A stretch of 64,000 nt of DNA, taken from the NCBI GenBank assembly GCA_008694505.1, contig VZDJ01000045.1, positions 1,099,256-1,163,255 of the forward strand, written 5' to 3'. A program made the translations under genes and the position numbers. The stretch is from Cyanoderma ruficeps. Its lineage: Eukaryota; Chordata; Aves; Passeriformes; Timaliidae. Position 1 is the stretch's first letter; every line of letters begins with the position of its first letter. The notes beneath the pieces are model-generated. The model was not told the DNA's origin, did no database searches, and saw only the letters and a list, made by a program, of their open reading frames with translations. Positions 12,266 to 25,269 of the stretch are shown piece by piece.

Positions 12266-14257
12266 CAACAATGACAGCGTTCATTTTTCAACAATCACAA
12301 AACAAGGTTTCTGTTAACATCTCCTAGTAAAGGAAACAAAATCTTTCATGTACAGAAGTTTTCATGTGTTTAGTCAGATAGCTCTTTCTTATCAAAACAA
12401 GGCAAGGCTGAGAGGAAAGTGCAGGATCTTTATAATCACGTTAATGCTTCTGCTGAGAAGTCGTTCTGGTACAATAACTGTGAATTATCTTTTGTTCTGT
12501 ACTTCCGTTTTCATTCTAGTTTTTCTCACCTCTTTTCTGTTATTCTACTTTGGTTGTGTGTTCTCCCCATAATGTCACGAATCCATCTCTACATTTATAT
12601 CTTTCATTTCCTTATTTATTCTCCAAACCTGAAATGCATGAGTGGCTTAGTAAAAAAAGTTAACTGAAGAAATGTTCTCTGCACTGTAAAATTGAACAAT
12701 GTATTTGAGATCAATTGTAGATTCTTACTGACTGTTATGAAGCTTCAAAACCTGAAGAATAGTGTGTAAAACTTATCAATAGAAAACAAGAAAATTTGAG
12801 CAAATATTTCCCATGGCTTTAGTATTTGAAAGTCTTGAATACTCAATGCCTTCTACTATCTGCAATTTTTTTCTAAATAGTTTTTTTCCATCCAGGCCAA
12901 AAAAGTTAGCCACAACTTCCAGGTTTTCCATGTATTTCCTTCTGGTGTCTGTGTCCCCCACACACCAGATAGTTTCAGTGTCTGTATGACTCAGCTTCCA
13001 AAGTAACTTGATCTCCCTCTATCATTCTCATTTGCTCTACTAGTGGCATTTCTAAATTCTGCTTATATTACAGATTTATGTGCAACATCTTGCTATCAGC
13101 TATTTTAAGAAGGTTTATGGCCTTGAAACAGGAACTGAGAAAAATATAAAGGACAGCGCATCCCTCTTCTTTGCCTTTCCTAAAATGGCAACAGTGCTTT
13201 TCAGTTTGAGCATATACATGCCTTTGCCATTTACCTAAATTCAAGTAAAACGTATTTAATTATTTACCAGCCTCTTAGTTTTTGGCACAATTTTTTGACA
13301 CATTTAAGAAAATCATGAAAATGTATTTTTAATCCCAGCTAATAAACCAGTTGTCCTTTTGCCAACAAATATCTCCCAGTACTAATAATTTGGTGACTTA
13401 CTAATATGCCTTTCCAAAAGCTTGTTATAGCATATCCTCACATGCTGTCTCAGGGCACCTTTATCAGAATTTGTTAGAATTGCACAAATTTCTACACTGG
13501 ACCACTTGTCCAGGTGAGATTGTGATGTGAAAACTGAAGTGGTTGAGACACCAATATATATATAATTTCAGCACTTTTCTGCAAAACTCTATAAAGTCAG
13601 GGTGGCTAGGACAAGTCCCCAAAATTTTAAATCCATTACTCACAGTAAAATCCAGATTATCAAATAAAGAAAGAACACTAGTTTTGAAGTAATATTAATA
13701 TTTGAAGTCCACAAAAAAAATTCTGCCATCAAATGGAATATTTTGATCTTGTCAACTGCAGCTTTCATGTGTGTCAAACTTTGTGGCAGCATGCAGTAAA
13801 AGCTATAATCCTGAAGAGAAAATCATCTCTCATATGATAGTCTAATTGTTCCATTGCAATCATCTTGGTCATTAACCTGACTTGTCAGTGTGATAAACGT
13901 ATGCTTGGAATGAGCAGTCTATGTATTCAGGAAAAAAAACCATCCTGGGATTTTGAGGAATATCATGTTTAAGTTGGAAAGAGTTCTGGTGCTTCATAAT
14001 ATGTCAACAATCTTACAGGCTTAACAAAGAATACAAGAAGTTTTTAGCTGTGTGGTTGGGAAGCTGAGAGTCTTTAGGATTCTGCACAAAGGATAACAGA
14101 ATATTTTAGAAGGTGGCTTTGGAAAAAAACTAATTCAACTCTGGAGTTAAAACAGGATTGACTTTAAAGTGTGATCTGACAATCTGTGTTGTTCAGCTGA
14201 GCTCTGTGATTCTCCAATCTCCCTGTGAATCCCCAGTAGCCCAGCAGAAAAAATCTA
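12266..14257. other. Non-coding AT-rich DNA, no gene recognised
   Basis: About 2 kb up to the assembly gap. A short (TA)n run lies at 13554-13562. Open frames are small, overlap each other and carry no domain. Confidence 0.55.
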
Positions 14258-14327
14258 NNNNNNNNNNNNNNNNNNNNNNNNNNNNNNNNNNNNNNNNNNN
14301 NNNNNNNNNNNNNNNNNNNNNNNNNNN
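14258..14327. other. Assembly gap of 70 N
   Basis: Seventy consecutive N characters. The flanks (CAGAAAAAATCTA and TCTGTTCATTTC) are unremarkable, so nothing can be said about the missing sequence, and its true length may differ. Any open frame crossing it is an artefact. Confidence 0.99.
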
Positions 14328-15208
14328 TCTGTTCATTTCTACTCACCTATATTTGTGGACCTCACAAAATCTAAGACAGCTCATTCAAAACTACAAAACT
14401 GTAATTTTTCTCCTGTTTAATCTGTTTTTTTAAAAGGCAGTTTGAGAGTAAGCCTCTGAATCTGAGTAATTCTATTCATTTGATATGGCAAACCTCAAAA
14501 CAAGTCTTCATCTTCTCTTGGAAAACATCTTCTCTTGGAAGGACTAACCCTTTTGGGTATGTCCCACAGGTTACCTGTGAATTCATTGTCACAGCTGCGT
14601 ATCAAACTGTTGTAATTGATGTAGAAAACTGGTTTATTTCTGTCTTAAAGGGTTACAATACAATACTCTTAAAGGAAAACGAAAAAAAAGTTAACATTCT
14701 GTTAAACATTCATTCATGTTCTGACATCTACTGACTCTGTGGGGAATGCACCAAACCCTAACAGTGTTGAAAAGATCTACTTCAATGGGATTGGAAAGAC
14801 ATCTTGAAGAATAGTTATTCCTAGGGAGGCAGAGAATAGCTGGCAATGTTAAAATTAGTCATTTTTGCAATATCTCTTAGGAGTAAATTGTAGCTATTAT
14901 TAGGTCATTCAATTGGTGCCATAACACCTTACCAATACAGATTTTTCACTTGCTAAATGTGAAACAATGAATTTCATTTATATTTTACCTTTTTATTTTC
15001 TTGAACCTTATCAAATTTTATCTTAATATCTTGTCTGAAGGCATAACTGACTCAGAAAAACCAACAACTGTCCATTCTTACAAGAATGGTGACAGCTGCA
15101 ATGATACAATAGATAATCCCTTGTCACCATAAAAGTAGTTCCAGTTCCTTTCTGGGATTCAAAAGTAATTTGGTTTTCACCACTGTAGATCTTATGGGCT
15201 CCTCAAAA
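14328..15208. other. Non-coding DNA, no gene recognised
   Basis: About 0.9 kb with no recognisable gene. A small direct duplication, ATCTTCTCTTGGAA, occurs twice at about 14509-14538. Confidence 0.5.
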
Positions 15209-15214
15209 CCTGGG
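15209..15214. repeat. Target-site duplication CCTGGG, left copy
   Basis: Identical to 15737-15742 on the other side of the LTR; the two copies directly abut the LTR termini. Confidence 0.85.
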
Positions 15215-15358
15215 TGTAGTTGTGTCCTGGAGCTGCCTCACTGGCTAGCTAGCTCTCTGACAACTATATAGGGAAGGTTTGGTGGGTCTGAACCTCAGGG
15301 TGAAGTGAGGTCGATGGCATGAAAGAAAGAGTGGACTCTCGCTTGGGTTTCACCTGGC

Positions 15359-15364
15359 TTTATT
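15359..15364 (-). promoter_or_regulatory. LTR poly(A) signal AATAAA
   Basis: The plus strand TTTATT at this position gives AATAAA on the LTR's own strand, downstream of its TATA-like box. Confidence 0.65.
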
Positions 15365-15438
15365 CCACCTGGTTACCTCCATGTGCAGAAGAGCAGCAAG
15401 AGAGAGCGAGAGTGACCAGCAGCCCCTCTGTCCTCACC

Positions 15439-15445
15439 TTAAATA
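15439..15445 (-). promoter_or_regulatory. TATA-like box of the LTR
   Basis: The minus strand reads GTATTTAAGG here, at the expected distance upstream of the R region and the AATAAA at 15359-15364. Confidence 0.6.
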
Positions 15446-15736
15446 CAGGGGGCGTACCTTGGGCAGCGGAGAACTCGGAACCAATCCAAGGGGAGGGAGG
15501 GTGTGACTCAGAACAGGGAAACTTAACAGAACAATGAAAGAAGGTGGTACCAGGGTACCTTGCGAAATCCTAGGGCATTTTCCCCAGAATCTTCCAGATC
15601 TTACAAAGTGATTGACAAGGCCTATCACCAGGGAAAGACTATCGGGAGTTTGGGAATGGGGGTGTAGGAACAAACCATTACAAACATATAATAAAATATG
15701 CAGAACATTACAACAGCCAAAATGTGCACTGCAACA

Positions 15737-15742
15737 CCTGGG
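15737..15742. repeat. Target-site duplication CCTGGG, right copy
   Basis: Identical to 15209-15214; the pair defines the LTR boundaries. Confidence 0.85.
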
Positions 15743-18470
15743 GATATAAAGGCCAAAAAGAAAGTAAACACATCTCCTATTGGTTTATGCCAGCTGGGAA
15801 AGCTTTCTAACACTGAAAAAAGGCATTGTAAAACAGTGCTAAACTCAGATTATAACAGGTGGGCATTTGGATCTAAGACAGTGGACATGGAAAAATAAAT
15901 ATGAGCACTGAGCTATCTCATACTGTAATTGTCCTCTGATTGTACATAACATATTTTGCTCAAGCAGACCATATATTGTTGCACTATTTCCAAGGTCTCC
16001 CAATTATTATTAATGGTAATAAGTCTCTATTACTAAGTAAATAAATATCTTGCCATTATATAAATGAGAAAAATATTCCTAGTGGTAAGATTTATTCAAA
16101 GAAAGAAAAGAACTTTGTTTACTTACAGAAACACAAAAAGAAAAAGGCATTTTCTCTCTAGACATCCAAAGAATAAATTTGGTATTTCACTATTTCATGT
16201 GTGTGTTTAAACTGGCAATGTCTCTTCATCTGTCTAGGAATTTGACTGAAATGCTTTTTTTAAATGTTTTAAAATTCAAGTTGAGTAAAAAGCTAATAGG
16301 AATGGATGATGAAGCACTAACAAGCTAAAACAAAAGATAATATTTTTCAATATGAAACAGTGAAAAAAACCATAATCACATTTGGTAAACAAGCAAATGT
16401 GTATAAAACTTAAAATTTAGGAAAACAGTAAAAAAAAACAAACAAAAAACCAAAACCAAGAAAACCAATCCAAAACAAAACAAAAACCCCAAACAAACAA
16501 ACAAAAATTTGCATAAAAGGATAAAGGAAGCTGCAAAACACAGATCTCACCATAGTTTCAAGGGGAAAATTGTTTAATTTTATTGCCTCTAAAGTTTGAC
16601 TTTGCCTGTAACATTTATAAAATATTGAAAGTTAACAAAGAAAATAACATGGATATGAATTGTGTGGCTTGTTTTATTTGCCCTTGAAAAAGCTGCCATA
16701 AATCATGGATGAAGCCAAATAAGTCTGATGATTTTGGTCTTAATTCTTTCCTATTATTCAAAACATACATTATCCTAATGGAATTAGAGCTAAACAGGAT
16801 GGCTTTTTTCTGTGATCGTCATATTCAGTGATCTACAGGTTTAAGTTGGCAAAGTTAAACCAGCTTTCCCCTCCTGTTCTGAAGAGCCTGTTTGTGTCTG
16901 TGTGTATGTCTCCATGTGTCTGCCCACTCTCATGCTTGAATAACTACCTGAAATTTTAGGAGAAGGTTGAAAAAAAGGTCTAATGGGAAAGGGAAAGGAA
17001 AACACAAAGAAAAAGCTATTGGCATATCCACTTAATTTTTTTCTGTATAAGTCACAATGGAAACTAGCAGACTAATATTGATAGCTAATGTTGCAGCCAG
17101 AAGAGAAGCAGAAGAGTTTTTCTGGACAATTTTTCTTTTTCACCATAACAGCCCTGCAGGGATTTTGGCAATTGAGAAATTTCTTTTGGCATGGTTGTTG
17201 CTTTTACATCTCAGAACAAATTAAATCACATTCAGCGTTTCTACAAATGGCTGGATCTGAAATAAAAATGACGAAAGAACCACATGTAAGAGATGCTGCA
17301 GTGGAGTTACATGGAATGTTAAGCACTATCAACAAGACAAAATACTGAATCTGTTAGCTGATTGCCAACTTTTTCAGGAAAATGTGTTAAATTCACTGGA
17401 GAATTTTGCAAACAACATTTTCTTAAAACAAAACTGTATTCTATATAGCTGTTGTCATTGAAACATTTTGATTGAATCAAGATGAAAGGAAAATGTTCAA
17501 AATTATTCAATACAGAGCATGTTGCTGCTTATGTATTTTGAAACTTACATTTTATGTTTTATTCCAGAGTTCTAAGTTAATATAGCTTATTAAACATAAG
17601 CATCATAAATGTTTTACACTAAAATGACAATATAAGGAAAAAAAATACAAAATTAGCTATTTCATTGAAATCACAATTATTCCATGCTTTTTGTAAACTC
17701 TGTTCTCTTATTGTTCTTGGCTTTTAGATTCAATAGATATTGGCAATGATCTTTTATATTCTTGAATTTACTGCAGGAGTACAGCTTCATTTCATTACTA
17801 GTTCTAGTGAGAAAAGGGTTTTGAAAATTTTTCACTCAATACCTCTATAATTATTTTCAATAATTAATATTGTCCATAAGGGTATCTAACTGTTCAGAAA
17901 TCAAAGTCAAGATGAGTTCTTTTTTAATATGTCAGAAATACTACTTGGTGGAATTTTTCCTTCCTGACTATAATGAATCCATATCTTAAAACTATGTCCA
18001 CAGATAAATAATTACATCCCGTGAATTATTTCCTAAAATTTCATTATTATTTTAATTGTAACTCTTACTGTTTATTTCTTGAATAAATATGCATGACAGT
18101 TTTAATATTCCTCAAATAGAAGCGTGATTTTTTTTTGTGAAATATTGCCAATTTTTTCCAGATTTTCTCTTTATTGTGTCAATGTAATGTTTATTATAAT
18201 TGTTTTTTCAGCTATTTTATTAAAAGCTATTAATTAGGAAAAAATTGTACTCTGCTTCATGAGAAATAATTTCTTAAAACTAGGTATAAAAGTGTTAAAA
18301 TATAAAAGTATAAAAATACTTTTTTCTCTTCTACTCCACAACAATTTTTAAATTATCTTGGAGGAAAGCGGTGGTGGTATTTCTTTTTATGAGGTCTATA
18401 CTCCCTTAGGAATGAAAGTCACTTGAGCCAGCTCTTGTAGCCCTTTTGAATTTAGCCCAACCACAGTGAA
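15743..18470. other. Non-coding AT-rich DNA, no gene recognised
   Basis: About 2.7 kb of AT-rich sequence with an adenine-rich tract at 16421-16507. The open frames at 17088-17348 (+) and 17319-17510 (-) overlap and show no domain. The last kilobase is especially AT-rich. Confidence 0.55.
16421..16507. repeat. A-rich low-complexity tract (A/C only over long stretches)
   Basis: Imperfect repeats of AAAC, CAAAA and CCAAAA units with almost no T or G. The compositional strand bias is strong. It may be an expanded, degraded poly(A) tail, but no retroposed body is recognisable before it. Confidence 0.8.
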
Positions 18471-18474
18471 TTGT

Positions 18475-18962
18475 CAAGGCATCGTACAATGGTTAGAATT
18501 GGAACTGACCACAAAGGACATCTTGTTCCAATCTCCCTGCCATGGGAAGTAGGGCTGTCCACTGGACCAGGTTTCTCAGACTGCCATCAAGCCTGGAACA
18601 CTTCCTGGTATGGGGCATCACCAGCCTCTCCAGGCAACCTTATCCAATGCCTCACCACCCTCACAGCAAAGAATTTTTTCCCAATAACCAATTAAATCTA
18701 CCCTCTTTCAGCTTAAGACCATGTTTATTTGGACTGTCACTGCTTGATGATGCAGCAAATCCCTCTCCGTCTCTCTTGAAGGCTCCTTTCAGGTACTGGA
18801 AAGCTGCTGTGAGGCCTTCATGGAGCCTTTTCTTCTACAGACTGAACAACACCAATTCTCACAGCCTGTCTCAATAGGAGAGATGCTACCGACCTTGGAT
18901 AATTTTAGTGGCCCTCCTCTGGACTCACTGGAAGACTTAGTACCCCAAGTGGGGTCCCACAA
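18475..18962 (-). mobile_element. CR1 LINE, 5'-truncated, 3' end at left
   Basis: On the plus strand this reads as the reverse complement of a CR1 3' end: CCAATCTCCCTGCCATGGGA near 18527 (3' UTR), AATTAAATCTACCCTCTTTCA near 18691, GTACTGGAAAGCTGCTGTGAG near 18794, then the DNA complementary to the ORF2 C-terminal SLEKRR region near 18833, and GTGGCCCTCCTCTGGACTC near 18909. It ends near CCCCAAGTGGGGTCCCAC. The order matches CR1 from its 3' end inwards. Frames are broken, so it is a dead fossil copy; the ends are approximate. Confidence 0.9.
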
Positions 18963-20045
18963 CTTTCTATTTCTTTTACCTTTTTTTTCTTTTTTTAAAA
19001 AATCTTTCTGGAAAGAAAAAGAAAAGGCTTTAATTCTTCTCTGATCTTTAAATCAAATGTTCAAACATCTCTGGAAACAATAAGTCACAAAGAGACATAG
19101 TAATTCAAACAGTAATCTATGGGCATATATATCATCCTGCAATGGTACATTAATCATTACCCTTAAAGACAGCACAAGAGTGATGAAGTTTCCCCAATTG
19201 TGTCTACTGCAACTCAGCTATATTCAAGTGCTTTTAATCTGTGCTATTACATCAAAATGTAGTTACTGTGTTTTAATCTTGAAATCTTTCATATACCCTT
19301 TGCAATATGATTGGAAAAGAATCATAAGCAAAGGAGAGGTGACTTGAATTCAGCATGCATGTGCATACACAAACACTGGCATGCACACAGAAGGGTTATC
19401 TACAGAATATAAAATTAACATTGCTTCTGAAGGAGAAATTCAATCAGGTCCCTCAAGATCGAACTTTAAAAAGAAAGAGGGCAGGAGAGAAGGATGTGCA
19501 TTTAGGCCAGGTGCAATCCTGAAATTTATAGTGTCTTGTGTCACTATCCTGCAACTGGTTCAATTGATTTCAGTTAGAAAAGGTCAGTGAAAGAGGTGAG
19601 AATTTAACTCAGAGAATTTAACTAGAGAGACAGGTTTTAAAAAAAAGTTACAGAAGATGGGATGATAAAACACCTTTCATGTTCAGAGACAAACAATACA
19701 ATTTCAAAAATTAGACTATTGCATTATGTAAGCAAAAATAAAATGTATCAGATGTTCCATATTCATGGAAAATTCTATACTTCTTTGAAACCTGGATTCA
19801 TCTTAAGAAAATAAGTATTGGTGCTGACAAAAAGATTTTCCCAAAACTCCTTCAAAGAGTTTAGTGCCAAAAAGAGAATCTGTATTAAGGTTTCTTTAGA
19901 GAACACCATCTCTAAATGTACATTTGATATTACTTTTAAAGTGATTAGCTGGGGTCATGAGCCAGTTGAAATCTACAAGATACACCAATACACAGTTTTC
20001 TAGCCCAAAGAAAGAGAAAAATATTATCGCTCATAAATTACCTGA
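18963..20045. other. Non-coding DNA, no gene recognised
   Basis: Begins with a T-rich then A-rich tract (18963-19028) next to the CR1 5' end. No other recognisable content. Confidence 0.5.
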
Positions 20046-20046
20046 A

Positions 20047-20358
20047 AGAAGGCTGCGGAGAGGTGGGAGGCAGACTCTTCTCCCAGGTAACAAATTAGAG
20101 AAGAGGAAGTGGACTCAAGTTTCATCATGAGAGGCTTAGGTTAGATACTGGAAAAATTTTAACACTGAAAATGTGTTCAAACACTGGAAAAAACTTCCCA
20201 GGAAAGAATTTGAGTCATCACCTCTGGAGGTATTTGAAAGATGTATAGATGCAGCACTAAGGGATTTAGTTGAGTGGTAGACTGATGAATGCTGCATTTA
20301 GAGATGGACTAAATGACTTAAATGTCTTCTCAAACTTAACTGATTTTATGATTCTATT
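20047..20358 (+). mobile_element. CR1 LINE 3' end, diverged
   Basis: Recognisable CR1 order on the plus strand: GAGGCTTAGGTTAGATACTGG near 20131 (equivalent of the FRLDI-like segment), CACTGGAAAAAACTTCCCAGG near 20182 (HWNRLPRE-equivalent DNA), CTCTGGAGGTATTTGAAAGATG near 20222, GATGGACTAAATGACTTAAATG near 20303, and a tail TGATTTTATGATTCTATTG near 20340-20358. The copy is more diverged than those at 1.6-2.9 kb, suggesting an older insertion. Confidence 0.85.
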
Positions 20359-20359
20359 G

Positions 20360-23300
20360 TATCTAATTTGTGGCTCAGGCCAATATTATTTGACAGCCAA
20401 ATATAGCCTTCTTTACAAGTATTTATACCCAGAAATTAAAAATAAAAGGTCTAAAAAGTGTTCTATACAGTATAATCCGATACTAACCCTAAGATCCTCA
20501 GTTTATTTTCTTATAAAATCTTTTAAATATCACAACCGTTCTACTCTAGAGTTTGATCTTTTTTCTCTTTTTATTTTTGCTTCTCTTTCTTGAGTACTGA
20601 TATTATTGATCCTTTTACTAAAAGTAAAATTTATTCTTTTGTTTCAATAGCAATGGGGTCAAGAGAATTGTCCATTTAAAATAAAATTAGAAATACAGCT
20701 TACTAGAACACAACATGAAATTATAGACAGTGCTTGTTATAGAGACAAGAACCACTGATCTTTTAATATACCCTTTCAGACATACAGCTCCACAGGAATT
20801 GAGAGATAAAGTTTATTATCTGCATATTAGCTCAAACCAAACACCTGACAAAGGGGTCAAGTAATATGAGGAATAGTCAGACTGTCAATTACAAAAAGCC
20901 AAAAACATTTTTCTCCCTAAAATGGGAAAAAGTCATATAGTGCTGAAAGTGTCCCTATTCACAACACTATGCTTAAAAGTTCTTTTTTAAAAATATAATG
21001 GAAATAAGGAATAAATTAAGCAAGTTACCCAAAATTCAAACCTCAAAAAAATCCTTATGATGTGAGGTCTTATAAAGCACAAAAACATCTCAAATAACAA
21101 CAAAACTATTTTAGTATAACTTATTCCTGACTAAAGAATATCCATGCATGGAAATTTTATCCTGCTTGAACTTCAGTATGCCCAAAATAATCATGGCTCC
21201 TCCATGAGCAAGCCACAATTAAATCCAATGTCAGAACCAAAATTTATTTCAGCTTGTTTTGTTTTGTTTTTTGAAGTTAACTACTACTTATATAAAGTGA
21301 TGTATCAGACATCAGGATATGATGCATAAATGAAGAATGTGTTCAGTCAACAAGAATGGAAACTTTTGATTGATTGAAACTAATGAAATCACCACCACAA
21401 AAAAAAAAATGCCTAACAGCTTCAGTGGTGTGAAATGTCTACATGTGATCACTCTGGTCTGATCCAGAAGACTGCTTTCCAAAGTTTGTGTTTTGCACAG
21501 CAGACATATGGAGCAGCATTATCCCATAGCACATGATGCCAACTTGGAATAGTATTCCTGCTGTGGCTTTGATCAGCAGCTGAAGACAAGGTACGAAGCT
21601 TATAGCAGGACAAACAGAACAGTGATGTCCTGCTAGTATCCCCTCCCAGCATTACTGATCTATGATTAAGGAAAGAAAGAAGAGGATTGGTGCTCTTCAA
21701 GACAAAGTTTCCCTGAACACACTAATTTTCAACAGTTGGATGTGAGAAAAGAGATTCCCATAACAAGGGTTAGATACATGGATAAACATCATGTACTTTG
21801 AATAACTAATCTTCATTTTGCCTACAAAGAAGCATAAAAAAGGCAAGAGACACTGGTTCTGCTTATATTAGTAATGGTCTCTGAAAATCATGCAATATTT
21901 TTTCTTAGATAACTTGCAGCCACAATCACTGAATAGTTTGCAACATTTCACCATTCTCCCTCTAGAAAGAAATAAATTTTTAATTTTTTTGTAAACCTTA
22001 CTAAACAATCAGCCAGAATCAAGCTGATAAATTGCCAGACATAGTCCAACTCTGTACAGATTTTAGAGAGGCAACCTCTCAAGATTGGAAGGAGCAAGAT
22101 TTAATAAGTTTCATTATCCACAGCATACAGTTTCATTATTAACAGCACTTCTAAATCCAGCATAGGGAAAGGAGAGGGATTCAGTCTTTACAACCTGTAG
22201 GAATATGGAAATAATAGTTGGGGGAAGCACATTTTGAACAGTGGAAAAATTCTCTGCTCACACTGAAGGTGATGATTGATGCTTGTGTTGCACTGGCAGG
22301 CATCTTTAGCTGCATCTAATTAGGAGGGTGTCTCTTCTTACAAAACAGCTTTTGTTGTACACCCTGACGGCTTCCAAATCTGAGGGAAACAGTTATATCT
22401 ATTGTAGGAGTTCCAGGTGGTACACACTCAATTTTGTCCTTCACTATAATTAAATCCAGATTTTTCATATAGTTTAATGTAAACTGAGAAAATTTTAAAC
22501 CATGATAATTACAGGTGAGGACCAGAACAAACCATGCAAATTTAGCTTAAATGTCACTTTATGTGTCTCTTGTCTCTAAAAAGAGATTTATTTAAAAATC
22601 AAGGCTAAAGCATAAAATAGGTATTGTTTGATTTAAGAAAGGTGTTGGAGGTCCACCTTTGTGGACCTTGTCTCCTTGTCTTGAAAGTAACATTACTAGG
22701 ATGGCAACAATGGATGCCTGTTAAATTTCACAGAATACAATGGAATCAGGGATATGAAGAAGTGTTTGGAATGACAATATCAAGCATTTCCTAGAGGCAT
22801 GGTGCTGGCGTCAGAGACAGATAAGCTCCTATTCATAATGTATTCCATCAGAACTTGAAGGAAAGTGTGTTTTCCAATATAATACAGGAGAGTAATACAA
22901 CTGTGAAAATTTGCCTCTAAAGATAGCTCAAAATATACTGAAGTACTCTACCATTTCAAAAAATGTTTGAGCAAAAGGCTGTAATACTCCAGTACTTCTT
23001 TCTGGAGGGATGGATGATTGTTTGACTTGGAAGTAAACTCTCACCTGGACATATTATTATTGTTTTGTTCCATTTGAACCAGTCAGCTCTATTTAAAATA
23101 CAGATTTTTCCTTGTCTAGGGTCAGCAACAGGTCAAAGAACCCAAAGGCCATGTTCAGTGCTTTGTGGCTGGAGCTACAGGTTGTTTCACTCAGTCCCTG
23201 GCAATGAGGTTGCAACAGGACAAGATATTGTGCAGTCATCCCTTTTTACCCAAAGAGTGATCTGAGTGACCTGTTAATGCAGAAGGTAGGTACCACTGTC

Positions 23301-25268
23301 CTTAACATTGGCAGGTTTATTATTCCTCAGTTCTAGGAAGGGAAGACAGAAAATAAAAAAAATGCTTGGCTCCATACTTTAATGCTTATGCTGAAAGTGC
23401 CAAATATCTATGTGACTTCTGGCATTTAGACATAAAGAGTTCACTGGGGAGTGGACTGGAAACCATTCCCTTTAGCCATACAATCACACAGCAGACAGAC
23501 TAATATTCTTGGCAACCGTGACACAGCAGGGACAGCACAGCAGGAACAGAATTATACCTGTGAACTGAACAGTGCAATCCCAGTCTCACAGCAATTGGCA
23601 GGGCTTTGGTGGTAATTTTAATATTGTACACATTTCATCCAGGGGACACTCCCACCTGCCAAGTCAGTTGTACTGCCTGTACATAGCAACTATCATTTAT
23701 TTCTGTTAATAGTCCAGTGAAAAGCTATTGTCTTTGAGTGTATTAAACATCATGGAGAGAAAAAATGTTCTGTGCCACAAAGCCAGTGCAGAAAGGATGC
23801 ACCTGTTCTATTTGAAGGGAAAAGATACAATCTCACATTTCAGTTTTTAGTAAGCACTAATGCAAGAGCAGCAATGCACTGAGAGGAAGAAAGCTCAGAG
23901 AATGGAGATGATAATAGCCTCACATTTGAACAGTTTACTTTTCAAAGACAACACAAGGACAAATTGCTTAGTGCAAAGAGAAAATTAGTTTCCAAATTGT
24001 ATGCTTTCTACAAAGAGTCAAGTTAATTATTCAAAGCAGAGGCCCATGAGTTCTCACAATTTAGTCATTATGTTCTGACACATTCAGGCCCAGTCAGCTG
24101 CTTCTTATCAACACGACTTTTATAATTAGCTTAGACATATCAAATAAAATTTCTGGAGAATTCAGTAGTAAGCAGGTATGATATCCTAACAAGGGTTGCA
24201 TTAGGCATTTCTCTGCACAATAATATATTAGCAATCACTGTGACATTTTCTGCCCTGAGGGATTTTGGCCTTGCTCATTTTTACAGCTTGCTGGGAAATA
24301 AACAAATTCAGGATAAAGGTCTAATCCAACACATGACTCGGTTTACCCTGATTTGTACAGTTGTAGGTGTCTCAGAATTAATGAGAAGTGACATAAACAC
24401 CAGAGAAGAAAATGCAGTCTTCATCCTGACTGAATAGCCATGATCTATCCTGGTCCTGCAGACTGTGGGAATGCAGTCTTAGCTGCTCTGATCCTCTGTC
24501 ACAGATATCATCATGATAGAATGAAAATATTTGTTTCCTCCTTCTCAGCAAAGCCAAAATAAATTTTTAAAATACAGCTCCCAACTTCAAATCCATCTCC
24601 AGAAAAGTAAGGGGCTCAACCCTTATAATGTTATATGAATTTTCTTACTCCTATATGAACCATCACGTGGTTAATCTCATACTGGTTACAGAGAGACTTA
24701 TGCTGTAGAACCTATAAATGATCTACAACATGGAAGTGCCCTCATCCATGGTTTTGTTTAACATTTCATAAAATGGAAACGAGAGAATCTGTAAAAACAT
24801 TCCGGTTTTGTAGAGTCCTGATTAAGGCAGAAGTACCCTGCAACAGAAAAAAAAAAAAAATAAAAAATTAGGAGGGGGAACAGAAGATGACAGAATAAAA
24901 CGAAAAAACAAGAAAGTTCTTATCTGAGCAATTACAGTTTGAAGTAAATTTGCCCTGACTTATTCATAACACAGTCAGATTGTGATATTATAAACCATTT
25001 GACTGTAATCACAGGCCAACAGGATGAGTAGATGTTTGAAATTATTTTACTTTAAACTATATAATAGCCATGACAAGTCTAGATCTTTTTTATTCTAAGT
25101 ATAAAATCAAATCTTGTTGCATTCTGCTGCATATTAAAAACATAGAAGAACACACTATGGATGTTAAGAATTACTAATAAAAATATTCTTTGTACTATAG
25201 TCTGCTGAAAAAAAGAACCAAAACCAAGATGGCCCAATACCCTGTGCAGCTGGATCATAAAGCTGTGC
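20360..25268. other. Non-coding DNA, no gene recognised
   Basis: Nearly 5 kb without a recognisable gene. It holds small homopolymer A tracts at 21398-21408 and 24847-24860. The latter is followed by TAAAAAATTAGG and could be a retroposon tail, but no body is evident. The 83-codon frame at 21449-21700 (-) has no domain. Confidence 0.5.
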
Positions 25269-25269
25269 A

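Larger units (their letters stand above)
15215..15736 (-). mobile_element. Complete solo LTR with 6-bp TSD, ERVK-like by TSD length
   Basis: Read on the minus strand, this 522-bp block starts TGTTGCAGTGCACATTTTGG and ends GACACAACTACA, so it has TG...CA termini. The direct repeat CCTGGG immediately flanks it on both sides (15209-15214 and 15737-15742), a perfect 6-bp target-site duplication. A TATA-like TATTTAA (minus, 15439-15445) lies about 80 bp upstream of a poly(A) signal AATAAA (minus, 15359-15364), which is the expected promoter, R and polyadenylation order. No internal retroviral sequence adjoins it, so it is a solo LTR. Six-bp duplications are usual for class II (ERVK/beta-like) elements; the family name is not established. 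Confidence 0.88.

Noticed and set aside
14158..14433. Open frames on both strands at about 14.2-14.4 kb
   Set aside because: Both cross the 70-N gap, so the reading frame is unknown.
15215..15682. Shorter version of the minus-strand LTR ending at CCATTACA
   Set aside because: Those termini give no target-site duplication, whereas extending to 15736 gives a perfect 6-bp duplication CCTGGG.
20480..20492. ACTAACCCTAAGA as a telomere-repeat remnant
   Set aside because: Only one partial CCCTAA unit; expected by chance.
24847..24860. A14 tract as the tail of a processed pseudogene
   Set aside because: No coding-like or SINE-like body precedes it and no target-site duplication is visible.
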